DNA of 64,000 nt from Lentzea tibetensis (GTDB taxonomy: Bacteria; Actinomycetota; Actinomycetes; Mycobacteriales; Pseudonocardiaceae). Each line of letters begins with the position of its first letter. Position 1 is the stretch's first letter. Under the pieces are notes generated by a model. The model was not told the origin of the DNA, made no database searches, and saw only the letters and a program-made list of their open reading frames with translations. This document shows, one piece after another, positions 39,105 through 49,490 of the stretch. Location: NCBI RefSeq assembly GCF_007845675.1, contig NZ_VOBR01000013.1, forward strand, positions 182,908 to 246,907, written 5' to 3'. The translations under genes and the position numbers were made by a program.

Positions 39105-39628
39105 TTCGACGGCTTCGTCGTCGTGGTCACCTGGGTCTTGCTCGTGGGTTTCGACGTCGAACTCGGTGCGGACGAGGACGTGGGCGCCTTCTTGCCCGCC
39201 GACTTGACCGCGTCCGCCAGGATCTCGACGCCGCCGCACAGCCTTCCGGTGCTGCACGCCGAGCCTCCGGGAGTCTGCTCCCTGACCCGCAGAATTCCGA
39301 CGCTGCCGTTGTTCTTCAGCGCCAGCTCGAGGCAGCGCCCGGACGCCGGTGCGCAGTTGGGCAGCGCGCCGATCTGCGGGACCAGGTCGCCGAGGCAGTC
39401 AGCGCCGAGCGGGACACCGCTCTGGCTCACGCATCGCCTCTCCACCTCCGCTTGCAGCTCGGCGGTGATGGACTTGGTGATCAGGTCGGTGACGACGACC
39501 GTCGTGCCCGACACCGTGAGCGTGTACGACGGCGGAACGACCGGCAGCACGGGGTTCTCGTCGCCGCCGCACGCGGCGAACACGAGCGTTGCCGCCGCGG
39601 CGATCCGCAGGAGCCAGATGCTGACCAT
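39101..39628 (-). CDS. hypothetical lipoprotein
   Basis: A 175-residue exported protein. The signal peptide ends at LVFAAC (Cys near residue 20), so Lgt/LspA should lipidate it. The mature domain holds about seven further Cys (RRCVS, ADCLGD, PNCAP, GRCLE, SACSTGRLCGG), suggesting disulfides, and ends in a Ser/Thr/Lys-rich linker. AGGAGG lies 4 nt before the ATG at 39628; an in-frame GTG at 39631 is less well placed. It is translationally coupled to the following membrane protein. Confidence 0.78.
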   Translation of the reverse strand: MVSIWLLRIAAAATLVFAACGGDENPVLPVVPPSYTLTVSGTTVVVTDLITKSITAELQAEVERRCVSQSGVPLGADCLGDLVPQIGALPNCAPASGRCLELALKNNGSVGILRVREQTPGGSACSTGRLCGGVEILADAVKSAGKKAPTSSSAPSSTSKPTSKTQVTTTTKPSK

Positions 39629-40155
39629 CACGCCTCCTCAACCTCTCACTGAGGATGTCGCGCTGGACCGGCACGTGGTTAGCCCGGCGGACCGGTCGCG
39701 GTCACGAGAGTTCTCACAACAGCTCCCTGCACGAAGTGGACAGTGCGGGGCGGCGTGTGCGCGGACAACTACGTCCGGTGACAGCCGAGCGACAGGTAAG
39801 CGTCCGCTAACTGAGACGGCAGAGGCCTGAGCAGGGAACACGCGGGAGTACCCCGGCGACTTCGCTGTCACACGTGAATGTCGCGCAACTCTCAGGGGAC
39901 TGGCGCCGGTTGGACGTTCGGCTACTCTTACCTGGCCGTAACCAAGGGTCAGTGTGCGACGCAATGTCGCTCGGGCGCTCCCAATCGTTACGCGTCAATG
40001 ACCGGGATCACCCGTTGGATGGTGTTCCCTGGTTTCGCGGCTGTTAAAGTCGCGTCAACACGCGGGCCATCGTCGTCCCGTGCCCAACCTGTTGGTTCGA
40101 GGTCTGAGCACGAGGACTTTGTTCTTTAGCGAGGACGACGTAGGAGGTCTGCGCA
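39629..40155 (+). other. 527-bp intergenic region upstream of gltB
   Basis: No credible gene. A TAAAGT hexamer at 40045-40050 is a weak -10 candidate for gltB, and GGAGG at 40143-40147 is the ribosome site 8 nt before the GTG. GTAAC/GTTAC half-sites occur at 39937 and 39987 but do not form a full GlnR box. The length and several short inverted repeats would allow a structured leader, but I could not fold one with confidence. Confidence 0.5.
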
Positions 40156-43100
40156 GTGATCTTCTCCGCCATCCCCGGCCCCCAGGGTCTTTACGACCCC
40201 TCCGCCGAGCGCGACGCGTGCGGCGTTGCCATGGTGGCCGACATCCAGGGCAGGCGTTCACACGGCATTCTCAAGGATGCGCTGACCGCGCTCGCGAACC
40301 TGGAGCATCGCGGCGCCGCAGGTGCGGAGCCGACCTCCGGCGACGGTGCCGGAATCCTGCTCCAGATCCCCGACGAGTTCCTGCGGGAAGTCGTCGACTT
40401 CGAGTTGCCGGAGCGCGAGCAATACGCGGCCGGAATCGCATTTCTTCCGTTTGAGCCCGAAAAGCGTTGGTATGCGGTTCAAGCTGCTGAACGCATGGCC
40501 GCGGAGGAAGGGCTCACCGTTCTCGGCTGGCGCGACGTGCCGGTCGACCCGGAAGGCGCCAGCGTCGGTCCGACCGCTCTCTCGGTCGTGCCGCACTTCG
40601 CCATGCTGTTCGTCAAGGGCGACCGATGTCAGAGCGGCATCGAGCTCGACCGGATGACCTTCGCGCTGCGCAAGCGCATCGAGCACGACGGCGACGTGTA
40701 CTTCCCGTCGCTCTCCGCACGGACGATCGTCTACAAGGGAATGCTGACGACGAGCCAGCTGCCCGCTTTCTTCCCCGACCTCACGGACGAGCGGCTCGCC
40801 ACCGCGATCGCGTTGGTGCACAGCCGTTTCTCCACCAACACGTTCCCCTCGTGGCCGCTCGCGCACCCGTTCCGCTACGTCGCGCACAACGGTGAGATCA
40901 ACACCGTCCGCGGCAACCGCAACCGCATGCGCGCCCGTGAGGCGCTGCTCGAGTCCGACCTGATTCCCGGCGACCTCGCGCGGCTCTTCCCGATCTGCGA
41001 CCCCGAGGGCTCGGACTCCGCGTCCTTCGACGAGGTGCTGGAGCTGCTGCACCTCGGCGGCCGCAGCCTGCCGCATGCCGTGCTGATGATGATTCCCGAG
41101 GCGTGGGAGAACCACGCCACGATGGACCCGAAGCGGCGTTCGTTCTACCAGTTCCACGCGAGCCTCATGGAGCCGTGGGACGGCCCCGCCTGCGTCACGT
41201 TCACCGACGGCTCCATCGTCGGCGCCGTGCTCGACCGCAACGGCCTGCGCCCCGCGCGCTGGTGGCAGACCGCCGACGGCCGCGTCGTGCTCGCCAGCGA
41301 GACCGGCGTGCTGGACGTGCCGTCCGACCAGGTCGTCGCCAAGGGGCGGCTCCAGCCGGGCCGCATGTTCCTCGTCGACACCATCGAGGGCCGCATCGTC
41401 GACGACGACGAGGTGAAGTCCCGCCTGGCGGACGAACTGCCCTACGACGAATGGCTGCACGCCGGCCTGCTCGACCTGGCCGACCTGCAGGACCGCGAGC
41501 ACGTCGTGCAGAGCCACGAGTCCGTCGTGCGCCGCCAGCTCACCTTCGGTTACACCGAGGAGGAGCTGCGGATCCTGCTCACGCCGATGTCGATGAACGG
41601 CTTCGAGCCGCTCGGCTCGATGGGCACGGACACCCCGGTCGCGGCGCTCAGCCAGCGCTCGCGGCTGCTCTACGACTACTTCGTGCAGAACTTCGCGCAG
41701 GTCACGAACCCGCCGCTGGACGCGATCCGCGAGGAGATCGTCACCTCCGTCTCGCGCGTCATGGGTCCGGAGCAGAACCTGCTGCAGCCAGGCCCGGTGT
41801 CGTGCCGCCACGTGCAGCTGACCTACCCGGTCATCGACAACGACGAGCTGGCCAAGCTCATCCACATCAACGACGACGGCGACCTGCCCGGCTACGCGTG
41901 CACCGTCCTGTCCGGACTGTACGAAGTGGACGGCGACGGTCAGGCGCTCGCCGACGCGATCGAGCGCGTGCGCCGCGAGGCGTCCGAGGCGATCGCGGCC
42001 GGTGCCCGCACGCTCGTGCTGAGCGACCGCGACTCCGACCACCGGATGGCGCCGATCCCGTCGCTGCTGCTGGTCTCCGCGGTGCACCACCACCTGGTGC
42101 GCACCAAGGAACGCCTGCGCGTCGCGCTCGTCGTCGAGACCGGTGACGCCCGCGAGGTGCACCACATCGCCGCACTGCTCAGCTACGGCGCCGCCGCGGT
42201 CAACCCGTACCTCGCGTTCGAGACGATCGAGGACCTGATCGCCCACGGCACGATCACCGGCATCGAGCCGCGCAAGGCGATCCGCAACTACGTCAAGGCG
42301 CTCGTCAAGGGCGTCCTGAAGATCATGTCGAAGATGGGCATCTCCACCGTCGGCGCGTACACCGCCGCGCAGGTCTTCGAGGGCGTCGGCCTGTCGAACG
42401 AGCTGCTGGAGGAGTACTTCACCGGCACGATCTCCAAGCTCGGCGGCGTCGGTCTCGACGTGCTCGCCGAGGAGGTCGCGCTGCGCCACCGCCGCGCGCA
42501 CCCGGAGAACCCGACGGACCGCGTGCACCGGCGCCTCGAGGTCGGCGGCGAGTACTCCTACCGCCGCGAGGGCGAGCTGCACCTGTTCTCGCCGGAGACG
42601 GTGTTCCTGCTGCAGCACGCGACCAAGACGCGCAAGCGCGAGGTGTACCAGCGCTACACCGACGAGGTCGAGCGCATGGCGCGCCAGGGCGGCACGCTGC
42701 GCGGCCTGTTCAAGCTGCGCACCGAGGGCCGCACGCCGATCCCGATCGACGAGGTCGAGCCGATCAGTTCGATCATGAAGCGCTTCAACACCGGCGCCAT
42801 GTCGTACGGCTCCATCTCGGCGGAGGCGCACGAGACGCTGGCCATCGCGATGAACCGCATCGGCGGCCGCTCCAACAGCGGCGAGGGCGGCGAGGACCGC
42901 GAGCGCCTCTACGACCCGGAGCGCCGTTCCGCGGTCAAGCAGGTCGCGAGTGGACGGTTCGGCGTCACCAGCGAGTACCTGGTCAACGCCACGGACATCC
43001 AGATCAAGATGGCGCAGGGTGCGAAGCCCGGCGAGGGCGGGCAGCTGCCCGGCTTCAAGGTGTACCCGTGGATCGCGCGCACCCGGCACTCCACGCCGGG

Positions 43101-44679
43101 CGTCGGCCTCATCTCGCCGCCGCCGCACCACGACATCTACTCGATCGAGGACCTCGCGCAGCTCATCCACGACCTGAAGAACGCCAACGAGCAGGCCCGC
43201 GTGCACGTGAAGCTGGTCAGCTCGATCGGCGTCGGCACGGTCGCGGCGGGTGTCGCGAAGGCCCACGCGGACGTCGTGCTGATCTCCGGCCACGACGGCG
43301 GAACCGGCGCGTCGCCGCTGAACTCGCTCAAGCACGCGGGCACGCCGTGGGAGATCGGCCTCGCCGAGACCCAGCAGACGTTGCTGCTCAACGGTTTGCG
43401 CGACCGCATCACGGTCCAGGTCGACGGCGCCATGCGCACCGGCCGCGACGTCGTGGTCGCCGCGCTGCTCGGTGCCGAGGAGTTCGGCTTCGCGACCGCG
43501 CCGCTGATCGTCGCGGGCTGCGTGATGATGCGCGTCTGCCACCTGGACACCTGCCCGGTCGGCGTCGCGACGCAGAACCCGGTGCTGCGCGAGCGCTACA
43601 CCGGACAGGCCGACCACGTGGTGAACTTCTTCGAGTTCGTCGCGCAGGAGGTCCGGGAACTGCTGGCGCAGCTCGGTTTCCGCACGATCGACGAGGCCGT
43701 CGGTCAGGCGCAGCTGCTGGACGCCGACGAGGCGATCGACCACTGGAAGGCCGACGGGCTCGACCTGAAGCCGATCTTCGAGGTGCCGGCGACGCCGTAC
43801 CAGACGGCGAAGCGCCGCGTCCGCGAGCAGGACCACGGCCTGCAGCACGCGCTGGACCGCACGCTCATCCAACTCGCCGAGGCGGCGCTGGAGGACGCGC
43901 ACCCGCTGACGCTGGAACTGCCGGTGCGCAACGTCAACCGGACCGTCGGCACGCTGCTCGGCGCCGAGGTCACCCGCCGCTACGGCGGCGAGGGCCTGCC
44001 GGACGACACGATCCACATCAAGCTCACCGGCTCCGCGGGCCAGTCGCTCGGCGCGTTCCTGCCGAGCGGTATCACGCTCGAGATGGTCGGCGACGCGAAC
44101 GACTACGTCGGCAAGGGCCTCTCCGGTGGCCGCATCATCGTGCGCCCGCACGACGACGCGCAGTTCATCGCCGAGGAGCAGGTGATCGCGGGCAACGTGA
44201 TCGGCTACGGCGCGACCAGCGGTGAGATGTTCCTGCGCGGCCGCGTCGGCGTCCGCTTCTGCGTGCGCAACTCCGGTGCGCTGGCCGTGGCCGAAGGCGT
44301 GGGCGACCACGCGTTCGAGTACATGACCGGCGGACGCGCGGTGGTGCTCGGACCGACCGGCCGCAACATCGCGGCCGGCATGTCCGGCGGCATCGCGTAC
44401 GTGCTCGACCTGGACCCGTTGTCGGTGAACCAGGAGATGGTGCAACTGCAGCGCCTCAACGCCGAGGATCTGCGTTGGCTCAAGGGCGTCGTCGCGCGCC
44501 ACCACAAGCTGACCGGTTCAGCTGTGGCGGCGTCTCTCCTCGGCGACTGGACCCGAAGGGCCGGTGCGTTCACGAAGGTCATGCCCGGTGACTACCAGCG
44601 CGTGCTCGAAGCGATGAGGCTCGCACGCGCCGAGGGCCGGGACGTCGACCAGGCGATCATGGAGGCGTCCCGTGGCTGA
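40156..44679 (+). CDS. gltB: glutamate synthase (NADPH) large subunit GltB
   Basis: GltB transfers the glutamine amide to 2-oxoglutarate, giving two glutamates. The 1507-residue product has a short propeptide, the mature N-terminal nucleophile Cys in [12 protein letters not shown] (near residue 21), and the glutaminase domain with [23 protein letters not shown]. The FMN synthase domain has [17 protein letters not shown] and [12 protein letters not shown], with [3Fe-4S] cysteines in [19 protein letters not shown]. The GXGXG beta-helix domain is at the end ([28 protein letters not shown]). It overlaps gltD by 8 bp. Confidence 0.97.
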   Translation: MIFSAIPGPQGLYDPSAERDACGVAMVADIQGRRSHGILKDALTALANLEHRGAAGAEPTSGDGAGILLQIPDEFLREVVDFELPEREQYAAGIAFLPFEPEKRWYAVQAAERMAAEEGLTVLGWRDVPVDPEGASVGPTALSVVPHFAMLFVKGDRCQSGIELDRMTFALRKRIEHDGDVYFPSLSARTIVYKGMLTTSQLPAFFPDLTDERLATAIALVHSRFSTNTFPSWPLAHPFRYVAHNGEINTVRGNRNRMRAREALLESDLIPGDLARLFPICDPEGSDSASFDEVLELLHLGGRSLPHAVLMMIPEAWENHATMDPKRRSFYQFHASLMEPWDGPACVTFTDGSIVGAVLDRNGLRPARWWQTADGRVVLASETGVLDVPSDQVVAKGRLQPGRMFLVDTIEGRIVDDDEVKSRLADELPYDEWLHAGLLDLADLQDREHVVQSHESVVRRQLTFGYTEEELRILLTPMSMNGFEPLGSMGTDTPVAALSQRSRLLYDYFVQNFAQVTNPPLDAIREEIVTSVSRVMGPEQNLLQPGPVSCRHVQLTYPVIDNDELAKLIHINDDGDLPGYACTVLSGLYEVDGDGQALADAIERVRREASEAIAAGARTLVLSDRDSDHRMAPIPSLLLVSAVHHHLVRTKERLRVALVVETGDAREVHHIAALLSYGAAAVNPYLAFETIEDLIAHGTITGIEPRKAIRNYVKALVKGVLKIMSKMGISTVGAYTAAQVFEGVGLSNELLEEYFTGTISKLGGVGLDVLAEEVALRHRRAHPENPTDRVHRRLEVGGEYSYRREGELHLFSPETVFLLQHATKTRKREVYQRYTDEVERMARQGGTLRGLFKLRTEGRTPIPIDEVEPISSIMKRFNTGAMSYGSISAEAHETLAIAMNRIGGRSNSGEGGEDRERLYDPERRSAVKQVASGRFGVTSEYLVNATDIQIKMAQGAKPGEGGQLPGFKVYPWIARTRHSTPGVGLISPPPHHDIYSIEDLAQLIHDLKNANEQARVHVKLVSSIGVGTVAAGVAKAHADVVLISGHDGGTGASPLNSLKHAGTPWEIGLAETQQTLLLNGLRDRITVQVDGAMRTGRDVVVAALLGAEEFGFATAPLIVAGCVMMRVCHLDTCPVGVATQNPVLRERYTGQADHVVNFFEFVAQEVRELLAQLGFRTIDEAVGQAQLLDADEAIDHWKADGLDLKPIFEVPATPYQTAKRRVREQDHGLQHALDRTLIQLAEAALEDAHPLTLELPVRNVNRTVGTLLGAEVTRRYGGEGLPDDTIHIKLTGSAGQSLGAFLPSGITLEMVGDANDYVGKGLSGGRIIVRPHDDAQFIAEEQVIAGNVIGYGATSGEMFLRGRVGVRFCVRNSGALAVAEGVGDHAFEYMTGGRAVVLGPTGRNIAAGMSGGIAYVLDLDPLSVNQEMVQLQRLNAEDLRWLKGVVARHHKLTGSAVAASLLGDWTRRAGAFTKVMPGDYQRVLEAMRLARAEGRDVDQAIMEASRG

Positions 44680-46177
44680 CCCGCAGGGCTTTATGAAGCA
44701 CAACCGGCAGGACTTCAAGAAGCGTCCTGTCGCGGACCGCCTGTCGGACTGGCGCGAGGTCTACCTCGACCTGGAGCCGAAGGTGCGCGACCAGCAGGTG
44801 CGCACCCAGGCCACGCGCTGCATGGACTGCGGAATCCCGTTCTGCCACAGCGGAACCGCCGGCTGCCCGCTCGGGAACCTGATCCCCGAGTGGAACGACC
44901 TGGTGCGCCGCGGCGACTGGGAGTCGGCGTCGGACCGCCTGCACGCCACGAACAACTTCCCGGAGTTCACCGGCAGGTTGTGCCCCGCGCCGTGCGAGGC
45001 GGCGTGCGTGCTGGCGATCTCGACCGACGCGGGTGGCGCGGTCGCGATCAAGCGCGTCGAGGAGACCATCGCGGACGTCTCGTGGGAGAACGGCTACGTC
45101 CAGCCGTCCCAGGCGACTGTGACGTCCGGCAAGCGCGTCGCGGTCGTCGGCTCCGGCCCCGCCGGACTCGCGGCCGCGCAGCAGCTGACCCGTGCCGGCC
45201 ACGAAGTCGTGGTGTACGAACGGGATGACCGGCTCGGCGGGCTGCTGCGGTACGGCATCCCCGAGTTCAAGATGGAGAAGAAGGTCCTCGACCGGAGGCT
45301 TTCGCAGCTCCGCAAGGAGGGCACCAAGTTCGTCACCGGCTGCGAGGTCGGCGTCGACATCACCGTCGAGCAGCTGCGCGCCCAGTTCGACGCGGTCGTG
45401 CTGGCCGTGGGTGCGTTGCGCGGCAGGGACGACGTCGCGACTCCCGGTCGTGAGCTCACGGGCGTGCACCTGGCGATGGACCACCTCGTGCCCGCGAACC
45501 GCGCGTGCGAGGGCGACGGCGCGTCGTCGATCAGCGCCGAGGGCAAGCACGTCATCATCATCGGCGGTGGCGACACCGGCGCCGACTGCTACGGCACCGC
45601 GACCCGCCAGGGCGCGCTGTCCGTGACGCAGCTCGACCAGTACCCGCAGCCGCCCTCGGTCCGCGACGACGAGCGCTCGCCGTGGCCCGTCTGGCCGTGG
45701 ATCCTGCGCACCTACCCGGCGCACGAGGAGGCGGGCGAGCGCAAGTTCGCGGTCGCCGTCAAGCGCTTCGTCGGTGACGATGAGGGCCACGTGCGGCAGA
45801 TCGAGCTGCAGAAGGTGCGGGTCGAGAAGGACGCGTCCGGCCGCCGTTCCGTGGTGCCGCTGTCCGACGACGTCGAGGTGCTGCCCGCGGACATGGTGCT
45901 GCTGGCGATCGGCTTCGAGGGCGTCGAGCACATGCGCCTGCTCGACGACCTCGGGATCTCACTGACGCAGCGCGGCACGATCTCGTGCGGCTCGGACTGG
46001 CAGACGACCGCGCCCGGCGTGTTCGTCTGCGGTGACGCGCACCGCGGCGCCTCGCTCGTGGTGTGGGCGATCGCCGAGGGCCGCTCGGTGGCCAACTCGG
46101 TCGACAAGTTCCTGACGGGCTCGTCGAACCTGCCCTCGCCCGTCATCCCCAACCTGCTCCCGCTCGCGGTCGTCTGA
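44672..46177 (+). CDS. gltD: glutamate synthase small subunit GltD
   Basis: GltD supplies electrons from NADPH to GltB. The 501-residue flavoprotein has two N-terminal cysteine clusters for [4Fe-4S] centres ([15 protein letters not shown] with CPLGN, and [11 protein letters not shown]), the FAD motif [15 protein letters not shown], the NADPH motif [14 protein letters not shown] and a C-terminal [19 protein letters not shown]. The GTG start overlaps gltB. A strong terminator follows 12 bp after the stop. Confidence 0.97.
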   Translation: MADPQGFMKHNRQDFKKRPVADRLSDWREVYLDLEPKVRDQQVRTQATRCMDCGIPFCHSGTAGCPLGNLIPEWNDLVRRGDWESASDRLHATNNFPEFTGRLCPAPCEAACVLAISTDAGGAVAIKRVEETIADVSWENGYVQPSQATVTSGKRVAVVGSGPAGLAAAQQLTRAGHEVVVYERDDRLGGLLRYGIPEFKMEKKVLDRRLSQLRKEGTKFVTGCEVGVDITVEQLRAQFDAVVLAVGALRGRDDVATPGRELTGVHLAMDHLVPANRACEGDGASSISAEGKHVIIIGGGDTGADCYGTATRQGALSVTQLDQYPQPPSVRDDERSPWPVWPWILRTYPAHEEAGERKFAVAVKRFVGDDEGHVRQIELQKVRVEKDASGRRSVVPLSDDVEVLPADMVLLAIGFEGVEHMRLLDDLGISLTQRGTISCGSDWQTTAPGVFVCGDAHRGASLVVWAIAEGRSVANSVDKFLTGSSNLPSPVIPNLLPLAVV

Positions 46178-46189
46178 CCACCTGATCCG

Positions 46190-46231
46190 GGCCCGCAACG
46201 ACAACGGCGTCGTTGCGGGCCTTCGTTTTTT
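46190..46231 (+). terminator. rho-independent terminator of gltBD
   Basis: Perfect 13-bp stem (46190-46202 with 46209-46221) around a 6-nt loop, followed by a six-T tract at 46226-46231. It is the most canonical terminator in the window. The stop codon of the convergent Lrp gene lies at its edge. Confidence 0.93.
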
Positions 46232-46683
46232 CACGTGCTCGACGGGCGGGGTCCGCGGTAGGGCAGCGTCTCGCTGTAGACCAGGTTCGTCGTCGTGGGC
46301 CCGAGCTCGAGCAGCTCGCCGACGAGCTCTTCGAGGTGCGCCATGGACGAGGCGGCGACTTTCAGCGTGTAGCAGTCGTCGCCGGTGGTGCGCAGGCACT
46401 CGAGTATCTCGGTGCGTTGCGCGAGCAGCTCGTGCAACGGCTGGTGCCGGTTGCCGGGGTACTTGAGGCGCACCACCGCGAGCACGGCGTACCCGGCCTT
46501 GGCGAGGTCGACGTCGGCGCGGTAGCCGCTGATGACGCCGATCGTCTCCAGGCGGCGGACGCGTTCGGTGGTCGCCGACGCGCTCAGGTTGACCCGCTTG
46601 CCCAGCTCGGTCATGGCGATGCGGCCGTCCTGCTGGAGCTCGATCAGGATCGACCAGTCGGTCGCGTCAAGATTCTCGGCCAT
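46231..46683 (-). CDS. Lrp/AsnC-family transcriptional regulator
   Basis: A 150-residue regulator: N-terminal helix-turn-helix (ILIELQQDGRIAMTELGKRV, then SASATTERVRRLETIGVISGY) and a C-terminal amino-acid-binding RAM domain (VLAVVRLKYPGN, CLRTTGDDCYTLKVAASSMAHLE). It senses an amino acid, and its proximity to glutamate synthase is suggestive only. TACGTT lies 6 nt before the ATG, so it is probably leaderless. It is divergent from the luciferase-like gene with 92 bp between them. Confidence 0.93.
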   Translation of the reverse strand: MAENLDATDWSILIELQQDGRIAMTELGKRVNLSASATTERVRRLETIGVISGYRADVDLAKAGYAVLAVVRLKYPGNRHQPLHELLAQRTEILECLRTTGDDCYTLKVAASSMAHLEELVGELLELGPTTTNLVYSETLPYRGPRPSST

Positions 46684-46763
46684 ACGGCCAACGTACCGCG
46701 ATATTCGCGGCGAAACGCCCCGAACGCCGTGATGGATCTCTTCAAAGCGAGTCGTTCAGTGCA

Positions 46764-46769
46764 TAGCCT
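46764..46769 (+). promoter_or_regulatory. -10 hexamer of a leaderless promoter (LLM oxidoreductase)
   Basis: TAGCCT ends 6 nt before the GTG at 46776; there is no ribosome-binding site between. Confidence 0.5.
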
Positions 46770-46775
46770 TGAGCG

Positions 46776-47561
46776 GTGCAGATAGGCGTGAACGTTCCCA
46801 ACTTCGGGCCCGGCGCAGACCCCGGAGTGCTGCGGCAGTGGGCGCGGACGGTCGAGGAACTGGGGCTCGACCTGCTGATGATGTCGGACCACGTGGCGGT
46901 GACGCCGGACGTCGCCGAGCAGTACCCGGCGCCGTTCTACGAGCCGTTCACCACGCTGTCCTACCTGGCGGGCATGACCAGCCGCGTGCGGCTCGGCACG
47001 ACGGTGCTCGTGGTGCCGTACCGCCATCCGCTGGTCATCGCGCGGATGGCGGCCAACCTCAACGACCTCAGCGGCGGCAGGCTCGTGCTGGGCGTCGGGG
47101 TGGGGTGGGCGCGGCAGGAGTTCGAGGCGCTCGGGATTCCCTTCCAGCACCGGGGAAAGCTGACCGACGAGCACCTCGTGGCCATGCGGGAAGCCTGGAG
47201 GGACGACGGCTACCGCGCCGGGGACATCCCGATCTGGATCGGCGGCAACAGCGACGCCGCCGTCCGCAGGGCGAAGCGGTTCGGTGCCGCGTGGCACCCG
47301 TTGCGCTTCGCCATGCCGTGGATCCGGGAGAGGTCCACAGCGGACATGAAGCCGAGAATCGTGCTGCGGCTCACCGACGAGCCGGTCACCGATCCGGGCA
47401 GGCTCGCCGGTGAGGGCACGATCGAACAGGTCGTCGCCGACCTCGACGAGCTGCGGGCGCTGGGCGCGGACACGGTCGTGCTCGACCCGTTCGACCCGGC
47501 GGACCCCGAGGTGGCGTGGCGCGACATCGCGACCGTGATGGCGCACAAGGGAATGGAGTGA
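46776..47561 (+). CDS. luciferase-like (LLM class) F420-dependent oxidoreductase
   Basis: A 261-residue (beta/alpha)8 oxidoreductase: MQIGVNVPNFGP, LDLLMMSDHVAV, SRVRLGTTVLVVPYRHPLVIARM, LSGGRLVLGVGVGWARQEFEALG and IPIWIGGNSDAAVRRAKRFG are hallmarks of the TIGR03619-type F420 subgroup. These use F420 (sometimes FMN) to oxidise or reduce alcohols and heterocycles; the substrate is unknown. The deaminase gene follows after two bases, so they are co-transcribed. Confidence 0.9.
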   Translation: MQIGVNVPNFGPGADPGVLRQWARTVEELGLDLLMMSDHVAVTPDVAEQYPAPFYEPFTTLSYLAGMTSRVRLGTTVLVVPYRHPLVIARMAANLNDLSGGRLVLGVGVGWARQEFEALGIPFQHRGKLTDEHLVAMREAWRDDGYRAGDIPIWIGGNSDAAVRRAKRFGAAWHPLRFAMPWIRERSTADMKPRIVLRLTDEPVTDPGRLAGEGTIEQVVADLDELRALGADTVVLDPFDPADPEVAWRDIATVMAHKGME

Positions 47562-47563
47562 GG

Positions 47564-47989
47564 ATGACACCGGACGACGAGCGGTTCCTGCGCCGGGCGA
47601 TCGAGCTCGCCGAGCACGGCAGGGCGAGCGGTGAGGCACCGTTCGGCTCGCTGCTGGTGGGGCCGGACGGCGCCGTGCTCGCGGAGGCGTGGAACACCGT
47701 ACTGGGGGACAAGGACATCAGCGCGCACCCCGAGCTGAAGATGGCGAGGTTTGCGGCGCGCGAGCTGGACCGGGAGGCCGCGGCGGCCACGACCATGTAC
47801 ACCAGCACCCAGCCGTGCGGCATGTGCGCGGGCGGGATCGCCCGGTCCGGGCTGGGGCGGGTCGTGTTCGCCTTGTCGGCGGAGCAGTTCAACGAGGTCG
47901 CGTCGTTCACCGGCTTCCCGGAGGTGCCGCAGGAGGGTCCGGCCCTGTTCGACGAGGCCCGCGCTCCGATCGACGCCTACTACGGCTGA
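47564..47989 (+). CDS. nucleoside/cytidine deaminase-like zinc enzyme
   Basis: A 141-residue member of the CDA/guanine-deaminase superfamily: GEAPFGSLLVGPDGAVLAEAWN, then a zinc/catalytic box HPELKMARFAARE and the two-cysteine ligand box TQPCGMCAGG. The usual HAE is HPE here: the zinc His and catalytic Glu are kept. Probable substrates are guanine, cytosine or related bases. AGG lies just before the ATG at 47564; the frame upstream is inside the LLM gene. It is coupled to the F420-type oxidoreductase gene. Confidence 0.88.
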   Translation: MTPDDERFLRRAIELAEHGRASGEAPFGSLLVGPDGAVLAEAWNTVLGDKDISAHPELKMARFAARELDREAAAATTMYTSTQPCGMCAGGIARSGLGRVVFALSAEQFNEVASFTGFPEVPQEGPALFDEARAPIDAYYG

Positions 47990-47991
47990 AC

Positions 47992-48044
47992 GCCATGAGG
48001 GGAGCTTTCCCGGCGTTGACCGCTGGGAAAGCTCCCCTCATGGC
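47992..48044. terminator. long bidirectional hairpin between convergent genes
   Basis: Perfect 20-bp stem (47992-48011 with 48025-48044) around a 13-nt loop, between the deaminase and CHRD gene stops. It has no long T-tract, but length and position make a two-way terminator very likely. Confidence 0.85.
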
Positions 48045-48052
48045 AATTCAGA

Positions 48053-49312
48053 TCAGCTGTGGAACTGGCCCCGGACCGCGCCGCCACCGAAGGTCAGCGT
48101 GTGCAGGTTCGAGTAGAAGCCTGCCGGGTTCTTCTTCAGCTCATCGACGACCACCTTGTCCACATTGGACACGGTGCCGTTGACCGCGAAGATGCCCGCG
48201 GGGATCGGCGTGCCGAAGAACGTGATCTTCACCGGGCCGTTCTGGCCCTTGACGCCCTGGTGCACGTGACCCAGCGTCGGCGCCTCGATGTTCACCCAGG
48301 CGATCGAGAAGTCCACACCGCTACCGGCGGGCTGCACGAACGTGACGGCCTGGCCGTCCTGGTCGCCGACCTTGGGGCCGCCCTCGACCGGGACCTCCTG
48401 CTTGCCGTTGGAGAACGCGCGCAGCTTGCCGCCCTTGATGATGTCGAGCGGGTTGACGCGCTTGTTCAGCGGCTTGAGCTGGGCGCGGACCGCGCCGCCA
48501 CCGAACTCGGTGCTGTGCAGGTTCACGTAGAAACCGGCCGGGTTCTTGCGGATCTCCTCCGCCAGCGCCGGGTCGACGACGACCTGGCCCGCGGCGGCGG
48601 TGACGGTGTCCGGCATCGCGGTGCTGAACAGCGGCACCTTCACCGGGCCGTTCTGGCCCGCCGCACCCTGGTGGATGTGGCCGAGGGTGAGCGGTGAGGT
48701 GTTCTTCCAGTTGAGTGCGAACGTGATCCGGTCACCCTTGATCTCGACGAGTGCGCTCGCGCGGCCGTCCGGGTCGCCGACCTTCTGGCCAGCGGCGGGG
48801 ACTTCCTGCTTGCCGTCGAGCTCAGCCGAGAAGAAGGTCGGCGTTCCCTTGACCGGCTTCTGCGGAGCGGGCTTCTGCTCCGCGGGCGGCTGGGGCTGGG
48901 TGGGCGCGGTGCCGTGGTCGCCGTGACCACCGCCGGCCGCGGCCTTCACCGCGGTCGGGTTCTGCTTGTTGCCACCGGTTTCGATGTCCAGCTTCGGACC
49001 GTCCGCGGTGAAGTTCTGGAACGTCGAGCCGCCGCCGTTGACGACGACGCGCACCTCGATGTTCGGGGAGTTCTTCGGGGGCTTGACCGTGAAGGTCTTG
49101 GTGTCACCCTTCTTGGCGCCGTCGAGGCAGCGTCCTTCGAGGATGTCAGCGGCGCACAGCGTTGCCGTGTAGTCGCCGTTCTGCTTGATGGTCACGGTCA
49201 CGGGTTGCGCGTTCGGTTGTGCCGCAACGGCCATGACGGGGGCAAGGACGCCGAATGCGAGTGCGCCCGCGGCTCCGAGAACGGTGGCGACGGCCACCTT
49301 GTTGGCTGGCAT
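48053..49312 (-). CDS. secreted protein with two CHRD domains
   Basis: A 419-residue exported protein. A signal peptide (VATVLGAAGALAFGVLAPVMAVAA) is followed by an N-terminal beta domain with two Cys. A Pro/Gln/Lys linker leads to two CHRD (chordin-like) repeats, each starting GKQEVP, with LGHIHQGAAGQNGPV or LGHVHQGVKGQNGPV and ending NPAGFYVNLHSTEFGGGAVR or NPAGFYSNLHTLTFGGGAVR. CHRD domains occur in many secreted bacterial proteins of unknown role. The ATG at 49312 has GGAG nine bases upstream; a TTG at 49327 is less likely. Confidence 0.88.
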   Translation of the reverse strand: MPANKVAVATVLGAAGALAFGVLAPVMAVAAQPNAQPVTVTIKQNGDYTATLCAADILEGRCLDGAKKGDTKTFTVKPPKNSPNIEVRVVVNGGGSTFQNFTADGPKLDIETGGNKQNPTAVKAAAGGGHGDHGTAPTQPQPPAEQKPAPQKPVKGTPTFFSAELDGKQEVPAAGQKVGDPDGRASALVEIKGDRITFALNWKNTSPLTLGHIHQGAAGQNGPVKVPLFSTAMPDTVTAAAGQVVVDPALAEEIRKNPAGFYVNLHSTEFGGGAVRAQLKPLNKRVNPLDIIKGGKLRAFSNGKQEVPVEGGPKVGDQDGQAVTFVQPAGSGVDFSIAWVNIEAPTLGHVHQGVKGQNGPVKITFFGTPIPAGIFAVNGTVSNVDKVVVDELKKNPAGFYSNLHTLTFGGGAVRGQFHS

Positions 49313-49386
49313 GGATTTCTTCTCCAAGGCTAGTCAGTTCTGAAGTCGGGGAGGGTTTGGCGGACCCAACGCCATCTACACGCAAC

Positions 49387-49424
49387 GAACCGCCTGTCCG
49401 GTTCAACAAACTTTTTATCGAACC
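49387..49424. promoter_or_regulatory. GAACC/GGTTC repeats in the CHRD-lipoprotein divergent gap
   Basis: GAACC (49387-49391), GGTTC (49400-49404) and GAACC (49420-49424) lie in the 178-bp gap between divergent starts, flanking an AT-rich ACTTTTTAT stretch. GAAC elements resemble ECF-sigma -35 boxes, so coordinated envelope-type control of both secreted proteins is possible. Confidence 0.4.
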
Positions 49425-49490
49425 TAACGACCTCGGCAGACGTGTAGCTCCCGGAACAGGTACTCACCGAGACCGAGGGATGGTCGGAAC

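Noticed and set aside
39930-39995. GlnR box before gltB
   Set aside because: GTAAC/GTTAC half-sites occur, but no GAAAC partner stands at the 6-bp spacing needed.
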